Shown here: positions 1 to 4,570 of the stretch, piece after piece
How the letters are laid out: each line of letters starts with the position of its first letter
Numbering within the stretch: the first letter of the stretch is position 1
NCBI GenBank assembly: GCA_964639325.1
Contig: CAZXDO010000035.1
Coordinates: forward strand, 1-8,842
Source: DATGCT01 sp964639325
Lineage (GTDB): Bacteria > Patescibacteriota > Minisyncoccia > UBA6257 > GWB1-50-10
Reading direction: 5' to 3'
Length of the DNA stretch: 8,842 nt
Program-made: the position numbers and the translations under genes
Notes under the pieces: generated by a model
What the model was told of the DNA's origin: nothing
The model's database searches: none
The model's input: the letters and a program-made list of their open reading frames with translations, nothing else

Positions 1-215
1 TCAGATTTATCTTCTCCTCCCATATTTTCAAGCCATAATTCAAATTGCCGAGCTTTAGATCCATAGAGTTTTTTATAAAAGAAAGGAATTATTTAGTGAA
101 TTAATTCTGAAGTGTCTCTTGAATAGAGAACAACTTTATTTTGGGCATTCCAATGTTCGGGGCCGGGGTAACCACCCGCTGTATAAAGATTTTTGTAAAG
201 ACTTATAAACAACAT
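1..215 (-). pseudogene. Stop-interrupted fragment resembling a LAGLIDADG homing endonuclease C-terminus (partial, runs off left edge)
   Basis: From an ATG at 215 the minus strand reads 40 codons to a TAA at 93-95. The same frame then stays open to the window edge. The segment before the stop ends YSRDTSELIH. The segment after it begins IIPFFYKKLYGSKARQFELW. Joined across the stop, these resemble the end of LAGLIDADG-type endonucleases, where a pattern like 'S..dLi..IIPFF.kypL..sK..dFelw' is common. The LAGLIDADG helices themselves would lie N-terminal and are not seen. There is no Shine-Dalgarno site before the ATG, and an in-frame TGA lies just upstream, so this looks like a remnant rather than an intact start. 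One base change would restore the frame, so a sequencing error is possible. The family call is from memory of the motif only and is uncertain. Confidence 0.35.
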
Positions 216-253
216 ATTTTTTATTATTTGTCAATCAAGAATATTTTGTCTAT

Positions 254-293
254 ATAAAAATAAAGGGACTCTAAATAAAGAAAGAGAGTCCCT
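254..293 (-). terminator. Intrinsic terminator of the putative small RNA
   Basis: AGGGACTCT (264-272 on the plus strand) and AGAGTCCCT (285-293) form a 9-bp perfect stem with a 12-nt loop. Read on the minus strand, the stem is followed by TTTATTTTTA. On the plus strand the sequence after the stem is G-rich, so the signal is directional. Confidence 0.7.
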
Positions 294-342
294 GGGAAGG
301 ATAAATTTAATCCTCCTATATAGTGGCAAAGAGAAAGAGCGT

Positions 343-367
343 ATTTACTAAACCTTAATTTACTAAA
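343..367. repeat. Two copies of ATTTACTAAA inside the large hairpin loop
   Basis: ATTTACTAAA occurs at 343-352 and 358-367, a spacing of 15 bases, within the 46-nt loop of the putative RNA. As RNA on the minus strand each reads UUUAGUAAAU. Such loop repeats can be protein or RNA contact sites, but the purpose here is unknown. Confidence 0.5.
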
Positions 368-431
368 AACTATGAAAACTACCCTTGCTCTTTCTCTTTA
401 TGTTGCCAAAGTATTTTAAGTTTCTATTGGA

Positions 432-460
432 ATTATACTCCTTTTAAAAAACTTTGTCAA
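432..460 (-). promoter_or_regulatory. Consensus sigma-70-type promoter for the putative structured RNA
   Basis: On the minus strand TTGACA (460-455) is followed after exactly 17 bases by TATAAT (437-432). Both hexamers match the consensus perfectly, making this the best promoter in the window. Transcription would start near 424-426. No open reading frame follows closely. The first downstream structures are a long hairpin and then an intrinsic terminator. Confidence 0.75.
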
Positions 461-494
461 TACTTGTTTTTTAAATCTGTTAATTAAATTATAT

Positions 495-520
495 TTGACA
501 TCTTAAAGAAAATGTATAAT
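495..520 (+). promoter_or_regulatory. Probable promoter of the methyltransferase gene
   Basis: TTGACA (495-500) and TATAAT (515-520) both match the consensus but are only 14 bases apart, shorter than the usual 16-18. The -10 is preceded by TG, so it may work partly as an extended -10 element. A start near 527 would give a leader of roughly 43 nt ending in a strong ribosome binding site. It is back to back with the minus-strand promoter at 432-460. Confidence 0.5.
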
Positions 521-558
521 TATTTAAACAGCTAAATTATTAAATTTAAAAATTAAAT

Positions 559-564
559 AGGAGG
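559..564 (+). promoter_or_regulatory. Strong Shine-Dalgarno site for the methyltransferase
   Basis: AGGAGG lies 5 bases before the ATG at 570. It is the only full consensus ribosome binding site before a gene in this window and fixes the start codon. Confidence 0.85.
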
Positions 565-569
565 TTGTT

Positions 570-1292
570 ATGAATGACATTTTTGGAAGAGAATTGTTAG
601 ATTATTATGAAGGAAACTACACTAGGAAAAGTTTTTTAATTCGCGACGACGGAGAAAAGAGTACCATCCCAATTGATGTTTATTTTAAAGATTACTCGGA
701 CTGGGATAATTTAAACCGGTGGCTGATGGGTTTTGTAAGGGGCCGGGTTCTGGATATAGGAGCCGGAGCCGGAAGACATAGTTTGTACCTTCAAAAAAAA
801 CATGATGTCCTGGCAATGGATATTTCTGAAGGAGCTTTGAGGGTGATGAGAAAGCGGGGTGTAAAAAACTTATGCAAAATGGACATAAATCAACTTAACT
901 TCCCTAAAGGAAGTTTTGATACTGTTCTTTTGATGTTTAATAATTTTGGACTGGCTGGAGACGTAGAAAAAACAAGGATAATGCTTTCTCGGCTTTTCAG
1001 GATAACTAGTCCTAAAGGAAGAATAATAACCACCATCCGAAATCCTTACAAGACCACAAATAAAGAACATCTTTTGTATCACAAAAGAAATCAACAAAAA
1101 GGAAAACTTTCGGGTTTGGTAACTTTAAAACAAAAGTATAATGGCCAAGAAGGAGATTGGTTTGATCTTTTAATGGTTTCTCCGAAAGAATTAAGAGAAG
1201 TTTTAAAAGGTACCGGTTGGAAAGTAAGATTTGATTGGGTTTTTGAAAATAGTCCTTTCTATGGTGTAGTTATTGAAAAAAGATTATTTTAA
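570..1292 (+). CDS. Class I SAM-dependent methyltransferase, substrate unknown
   Basis: This 240-residue protein has a Rossmann-type methyltransferase fold. Motif I, the SAM-binding glycine loop, is VLDIGAGAG at residues 60-68. An acidic residue that would bind the ribose is in LAMDIS (D84). The post-motif segment FDTVLLMFNNFGL is at 116-128, and SPKGRIITT (147-155) marks the strand after the usual helix. The first 50 residues probably form a substrate or cap region, and the C-terminal 80 residues are basic. I see no catalytic signature (no NPPY, no DPPY) that would separate a DNA, RNA, protein or small-molecule target, so only the class is assigned. It has its own promoter, an AGGAGG site at 559-564 and a terminator at 1298-1328, so it is a single-gene transcript. 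The start is well supported by the ribosome binding site. Confidence 0.85.
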   Translation: MNDIFGRELLDYYEGNYTRKSFLIRDDGEKSTIPIDVYFKDYSDWDNLNRWLMGFVRGRVLDIGAGAGRHSLYLQKKHDVLAMDISEGALRVMRKRGVKNLCKMDINQLNFPKGSFDTVLLMFNNFGLAGDVEKTRIMLSRLFRITSPKGRIITTIRNPYKTTNKEHLLYHKRNQQKGKLSGLVTLKQKYNGQEGDWFDLLMVSPKELREVLKGTGWKVRFDWVFENSPFYGVVIEKRLF

Positions 1293-1297
1293 AAAAT

Positions 1298-1328
1298 AAG
1301 GAATTGCCTTTTGGTAATTCCTTTTTTT
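1298..1328 (+). terminator. Intrinsic terminator after the methyltransferase
   Basis: AAGGAATTGCC (1298-1308) pairs with GGTAATTCCTT (1313-1323) over 11 bp including one G-T pair, with a TTTT loop. A run of T residues reaches 1328. It begins 6 bases after the stop codon. Confidence 0.9.
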
Positions 1329-1351
1329 ATTTTAATGTTTTATAAAATCAC

Positions 1352-1379
1352 TTGACCCGCTTTCAATCTAGGGTATTAT
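1352..1379 (+). promoter_or_regulatory. Promoter of nusA
   Basis: TTGACC (1352-1357) and TATTAT (1374-1379) are 16 bases apart, each one mismatch from consensus. A start near 1386 gives a leader of about 60 nt. A short inverted repeat, CCGCTT (1357-1362) and AAGCGG (1386-1391), spans the spacer to the start point and could be an operator, although 6-bp arms can arise by chance. Confidence 0.65.
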
Positions 1380-1406
1380 TTAAACAAGCGGTTTATTAAC
1401 AAAAAA

Positions 1407-1427
1407 AACCTAAGATTATCTTAGGTT
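1407..1427. promoter_or_regulatory. Perfect inverted repeat in the nusA leader
   Basis: AACCTAAGAT (1407-1416) and ATCTTAGGTT (1418-1427) are perfectly complementary around one central base. The repeat sits between the nusA promoter and its start codon. A run of A residues precedes it, so the U-rich tract of a terminator exists only on the minus strand, where no gene reads into it. On the nusA transcript it would be a leader hairpin 20 nt before the start codon, or it may be a protein-binding palindrome in DNA. Confidence 0.6.
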
Positions 1428-1447
1428 ATAAATTTATTAAAAACATA

Positions 1448-2665
1448 ATGAAAATGGATCTTAAAACAATCTCGTCGGTCATCGACCAAATTGCTGAAGA
1501 CAGGGGAATAGAAGCCGAAATGGTAATAAAGGCTATTGAGTCGGCTCTTTCAAGTGCTTATAAAAAAGAATACAGGAATAAAGGTGAAATAATTAGAGCT
1601 AAATTTGACCCGGAATCAGGAAAAATGAATTTCTGGCAGGTTAAAACTGTGGTTGAACCTGAAGAAGTAAGAATGCCTGATGAAGAAGATTCTGAAGAAA
1701 AACAGGAAAAGAAAGAAGAGGAGGAAGAAAGAAAAATTAGATTCAGCCCTGACCGCCATATTTTTTTAGAAGAAGCTAAAAAAGAAAAAGAAGATATAAA
1801 GCCCGGAGACGAAATTAAATTTCCTCTAGAAACCCATGAGGATTTTGGGCGAATTGCTGCTCAAACAGCAAAACAAGTTATCTTGCAAACTATAAGAGAA
1901 GCTGAGCGTAGTTCAGTTCAAAAAGAGTTTGTTGATAAAGAAGGAGAAATTTTAAGCGGGACAATTCAGAGATATGAACAAGGTCATGTTTATGTAGACC
2001 TTGGAAGAGCAATAGGGGTTATGTTTAAAAACGAATCTATCCCCGGAGAACATTATCAAACGGGAACGAGAATGCGTTTTTACGTCTTAGCGGTTCAAGA
2101 AGAAGAGCGAGGCAGGCCCGGAATAATTTTGTCCAGGTCTCACCCTGATTTTATTAGAAAAATGTTTGAGCTTGAGGTACCTGAAATTTCTGAAGGTGTA
2201 GTAGAAATAAAAAAGATTGCCCGAGAGCCGGGGAGTAGAACAAAAATTTCCGTGTCTTCTAATGATGAAAGTATTGATCCGGTAGGTTCAGTTGTTGGCC
2301 AAAGAGGAGGACGGATTATGGCAGTTATTAACGAACTGGGTAATGAAAAAATTGATGTAGTTGAATGGAGTGAGGATATGGAAGAATATATAACCAACGC
2401 CCTGTCTCCGGCAAAGGTAAAACTTGTGGAGGTGAAACCAAGACGAGAAGCAATGGTTCTTGTAACTGATGATCAATTATCTTTAGCAATAGGCAAAGGA
2501 GGACAAAATGTTAGGTTGGCGGCAAAATTAACCGGATGGAAAATTGATGTCCGAGCTCAATCAAATCCGGAAGAAAAACTTGAAGGAGGTGTTTCAGAGG
2601 CAAAAGAAGAACTCGAAGAGAACACAAAAAATTCTGAAAAAGCCGAAGAGAAAGAAGGAGAATAA
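1448..2665 (+). CDS. nusA: Transcription termination/antitermination factor NusA
   Basis: NusA binds RNA polymerase and nascent RNA and modulates pausing, termination and antitermination. The 405 residues show the family order. The N-terminal RNA polymerase-binding domain covers about 1-155. An S1 domain starts near 166 (GEILSGTIQRYEQGHVYVDL). KH1 and KH2 follow, with the hallmark DPVGSVVGQRGGRI at 277-290, VEWSEDMEEYI, and LSLAIGKGGQNVRLAAKLTG at 344-363. The length suits a NusA without the extra C-terminal acidic repeats of proteobacteria. A lysine- and glutamate-rich insert at about 77-96 interrupts the N-terminal domain, and the last 35 residues are an acidic tail. There is no Shine-Dalgarno site before ATG 1448; a second ATG at 1454 is an equally possible start. 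The usual partners rimP and infB are absent, and ppa follows after 15 bases. Confidence 0.96.
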   Translation: MKMDLKTISSVIDQIAEDRGIEAEMVIKAIESALSSAYKKEYRNKGEIIRAKFDPESGKMNFWQVKTVVEPEEVRMPDEEDSEEKQEKKEEEEERKIRFSPDRHIFLEEAKKEKEDIKPGDEIKFPLETHEDFGRIAAQTAKQVILQTIREAERSSVQKEFVDKEGEILSGTIQRYEQGHVYVDLGRAIGVMFKNESIPGEHYQTGTRMRFYVLAVQEEERGRPGIILSRSHPDFIRKMFELEVPEISEGVVEIKKIAREPGSRTKISVSSNDESIDPVGSVVGQRGGRIMAVINELGNEKIDVVEWSEDMEEYITNALSPAKVKLVEVKPRREAMVLVTDDQLSLAIGKGGQNVRLAAKLTGWKIDVRAQSNPEEKLEGGVSEAKEELEENTKNSEKAEEKEGE

Positions 2666-2680
2666 AACAAAAAAACAACT

Positions 2681-3208
2681 ATGATCAGAAACCTATTTTC
2701 TAAAATCGGTACAGGAGAAAATGCACCTGAGGAAATAAATGTAATAATAGAAATTCCAAAAGGCCATCACAACAAATATGAATTTGATGAAGAAAAAGGA
2801 GTTTTTAAACTAGACCGGGCCCTTCATTCCTCTCTTCATTATCCAACTGATTATGGCTTTGTACCAAAAACAAAAGCAGATGACGGAGACCCGCTTGATG
2901 TTATAGTTGTCGGAGGAGATCCAACTTTCCCGGGGTGTTTGGTTGAGATAAGAACAATTGGCCTTCTTAAAATGTTTGATGATGGTAAAAAGGATTTTAA
3001 AATATTAGGAGTTGAGAAAAACAACCCCCGCCTTAAAAAAATAAAAAATATAGAAGATATAAATAATTACAACCCCCATCTTTTAAGAGAAATCACTCAC
3101 TTCTTTGAAGAGTATAAACGCCTTGAGGAGAAGGAGGTAAAAATAGAAGAATGGGGCGGAAAGGAAGAAGCTTTTAAAGAAATTAGAAAAGCAATTAAGG
3201 CGTGGTAA
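2681..3208 (+). CDS. ppa: Family I inorganic pyrophosphatase
   Basis: This cytoplasmic enzyme hydrolyses pyrophosphate to phosphate with Mg2+, pulling nucleotide, RNA and aminoacyl-tRNA synthesis forward. The 175-residue protein is the normal length of the bacterial type. Nearly all the active-site residues known from the E. coli enzyme can be placed: E24, K32, E34, R46, Y54, Y58, the metal ligands D68, D70 and D73 in ADDGDPLD, and D100, D105 and K107 in the MFDDGKKDFK segment. The Y-K pair follows in HFFEEYKRLE. It starts 15 bases after nusA with no obvious Shine-Dalgarno site and no separate promoter, so it is probably translated from the nusA transcript, which ends at the terminator at 3228-3251. 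Confidence 0.96.
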   Translation: MIRNLFSKIGTGENAPEEINVIIEIPKGHHNKYEFDEEKGVFKLDRALHSSLHYPTDYGFVPKTKADDGDPLDVIVVGGDPTFPGCLVEIRTIGLLKMFDDGKKDFKILGVEKNNPRLKKIKNIEDINNYNPHLLREITHFFEEYKRLEEKEVKIEEWGGKEEAFKEIRKAIKAW

Positions 3209-3227
3209 GTAAGATAAAGTGATTTTA

Positions 3228-3252
3228 AAAACCCCGGTTAACCGGGGTTTTA
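3228..3252. terminator. Bidirectional terminator between ppa and hsp20
   Basis: The 24-base segment 3228-3251 is a perfect palindrome: AAAACCCCGG, a TTAA centre, then CCGGGGTTTT. It provides a GC-rich stem with U-rich tails in both directions and separates two convergent genes whose stop codons are only 46 bases apart. Confidence 0.92.
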
Positions 3253-3254
3253 TT

Positions 3255-3716
3255 TTAATTTATTTTCACTTCCATTTTCTTAGGTTTCTTTTTCTTGAGC
3301 TTAGGCATTTTTATAGTAAGTACTCTATTTTCAGCAAGTTTAGCTTCAGATCTATCAGGATCAACTTCTTCAGGAAGAATAATAGAACGGGAAAAAGTAC
3401 CCCAAAAACATTCTTGGTAAAAATAGTTTTTGTCTTCAATTCTTCTTTGTTTTTCTCTTTTTCCTTTGATGGTTACTGATTCGCTGGTTATGTTTATTTC
3501 AAGATCTTCGGGATCAACACCGGCTACCGTTGATTCAATAATAATTTCATCACCGTCATCATAAACATCTACGGTAAGCTGACCTTCCCCTTCTAAATAT
3601 TTTTCTTCTTCATTATCGCTGCTAATAGAAACCTCTCCAGAATTGTTTTTGTCTTCAGCCATCTTACTGAAAATTTCTCCATTTTCTCTTATTTTTTCTT
3701 CTTTGTCTTTTGTCAT
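3255..3716 (-). CDS. Small heat-shock protein, Hsp20/alpha-crystallin family
   Basis: Small heat-shock proteins are ATP-independent holdases that bind unfolding proteins as large oligomers. The 153-residue protein has a charged, probably disordered N-terminal arm (1-45). The alpha-crystallin domain covers about 46-138, including TVAGVDPEDLEINI, VTIKGKRE, the YFYQECFWGTFSRSIILPEEVD segment and the family signature ENRVLTIKMPK at 129-139 (usually A..NGVL.I..PK, here with the glycine replaced by arginine). A lysine-rich tail ends with V150-K-I152, resembling the C-terminal I-x-I motif that docks onto neighbouring subunits. No CIRCE-type or other recognised heat-shock operator is visible upstream, and there is no Shine-Dalgarno site. 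The gene starts 86 bases after the PrsW-like gene with no terminator between, so it may also be transcribed from upstream. Confidence 0.93.
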   Translation of the reverse strand: MTKDKEEKIRENGEIFSKMAEDKNNSGEVSISSDNEEEKYLEGEGQLTVDVYDDGDEIIIESTVAGVDPEDLEINITSESVTIKGKREKQRRIEDKNYFYQECFWGTFSRSIILPEEVDPDRSEAKLAENRVLTIKMPKLKKKKPKKMEVKIN

Positions 3717-3802
3717 TTTTGTCTAAACTTAATTTTATAAAAATAAAAATCGACTAATCGTTTTGCTTTAATTTTAACACAATTGCAGCAAATAAAAATG
3801 GC

Positions 3803-4507
3803 TTAAGATTTATTTCTTAGTTTTTGAAAATCTTTAAGAGTAAAGAAAGCAGCAAAAACAAGAAACATGCTTGGATACAAAAGGAGGTCTACATTTTGAA
3901 AAGAGAGAACAAGATAGTTGAAAATAAAGTGAACGAGAGTGGCAATCAAAATACCTAAAAGAATATATTTCCCGGTTTTTTTTCTTAAACGTCCTTTTGC
4001 CCAATAATAACCAAGAAGACCTGAAGAAAGAGCGTGAAGAAGAGTAGCGCTGACAAACCTTAAAACAATTACATTTACCAAGTTTGAAAACATATCAATC
4101 CCTCCAATTTTAACAATACCGGTTATTACAAAAAAGTTTTCTATAGTCGCCAACCCAAGAGCGGCGACAATCATATAGATCATAGCGTCAATCGGTTCGT
4201 CTAACTCCGGACTTTTTCCAACAGCCCAGTAAGCAGCGAAAAACTTAAAAACTTCTTCTACAAAAGCAAGAAAGAAAAGGGAAATAATAGGAATAGCTAA
4301 AGTTCCGCTAAAAGATTCCGAAATGAATTTTTCTCCAAAAAATTGGAAGAGGAATACAGGAATACTAGCAAGAACACCAAAGCAGAAAGTATAAAAAATA
4401 AGACGTTTAGGTTCGGGATGAATATCTTCGTGAAGAAAAAAGAAAAGCCAAGCAAGGCCGGGCAAAAGAGTTAAAAAAACTATTAATACTATTAGAAAGG
4501 CACTCAT
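3803..4507 (-). CDS. PrsW-family intramembrane protease
   Basis: This 234-residue protein is hydrophobic, with about seven predicted membrane segments. It carries the conserved PrsW blocks: the paired glutamates E84-E85 in VEEVFKFF, EPIDAMIYMIVAALG (104-118), then ENFF at 123-126, the histidine in LLHALSSGLLGYYWAKG (H158), and HFIFNYLV (H193). In Bacillus subtilis PrsW makes the first cut in the anti-sigma factor RsiW. Many other members have unknown substrates, and no sigma or anti-sigma gene is seen here, so the substrate is open. The ATG at 4507 is preceded by an AT-rich simple repeat and has no Shine-Dalgarno site. The gene lies 63 bases after valS on the same strand and before hsp20, so a shared transcript is likely. 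A stress-related role together with Hsp20 is only inference. Confidence 0.88.
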   Translation of the reverse strand: MSAFLIVLIVFLTLLPGLAWLFFFLHEDIHPEPKRLIFYTFCFGVLASIPVFLFQFFGEKFISESFSGTLAIPIISLFFLAFVEEVFKFFAAYWAVGKSPELDEPIDAMIYMIVAALGLATIENFFVITGIVKIGGIDMFSNLVNVIVLRFVSATLLHALSSGLLGYYWAKGRLRKKTGKYILLGILIATLVHFIFNYLVLSFQNVDLLLYPSMFLVFAAFFTLKDFQKLRNKS

Positions 4508-4514
4508 ATTTTAA

Positions 4515-4535
4515 GTGATAGGTGATAGGTTATAG
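4515..4535. repeat. Three tandem heptamers between valS and the PrsW gene
   Basis: GTGATAG, GTGATAG and GTTATAG follow one another without gaps. They are followed at 4541-4557 by overlapping TTTTAAA units. The 63-base spacer thus consists largely of simple sequence directly before the PrsW start codon. Confidence 0.7.
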
Positions 4536-4570
4536 TAAATGAATTTTAAATTTTAAATTAAATCCGGAAT

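Larger units (their letters stand above)
254..425 (-). ncRNA. Putative structured small RNA or attenuated leader, about 170 nt, family unknown
   Basis: The minus-strand transcript from the consensus promoter would contain three helices. The first pairs 407-403 with 329-325 and 397-387 with 340-330: 16 base pairs with a 5-nt bulge (402-398), enclosing a 46-nt A/U-rich loop. The second pairs an AGGAGG-containing strand (about 317-311) with 302-295 around a 7-nt loop, burying a Shine-Dalgarno-like sequence that has no obvious start codon. The third is a terminator hairpin (293-264) followed by a U-rich tail. The size and the long imperfect stem recall 6S RNA, but I see no diagnostic 6S, SRP, tmRNA or RNase P signature. 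It could also be a regulatory leader for the broken gene at 1-215, whose ATG lies about 40 nt beyond the terminator. The helices and promoter are seen directly; RNA status is inferred. Confidence 0.55.

Noticed and set aside
372..419. A 15-codon plus-strand reading frame (MKTTLALSLYVAKVF) overlapping the large hairpin, like a leader peptide
   Set aside because: It has no ribosome binding site, and the clear promoter and terminator of this region are on the minus strand.
870..1097. Minus-strand reading frame of 75 codons
   Set aside because: It lies wholly inside the well-supported methyltransferase gene and has no family pattern.
3219..3479. Plus-strand reading frame of 86 codons
   Set aside because: It starts at the bidirectional terminator and is antisense to hsp20; the protein is low-complexity F/S/R/K.
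3717..3770. Heat-shock operator (CIRCE-type) upstream of hsp20
   Set aside because: Only a weak CGA/TCG symmetry is present; the TTAGCACTC/GAGTGCTAA arms are absent.
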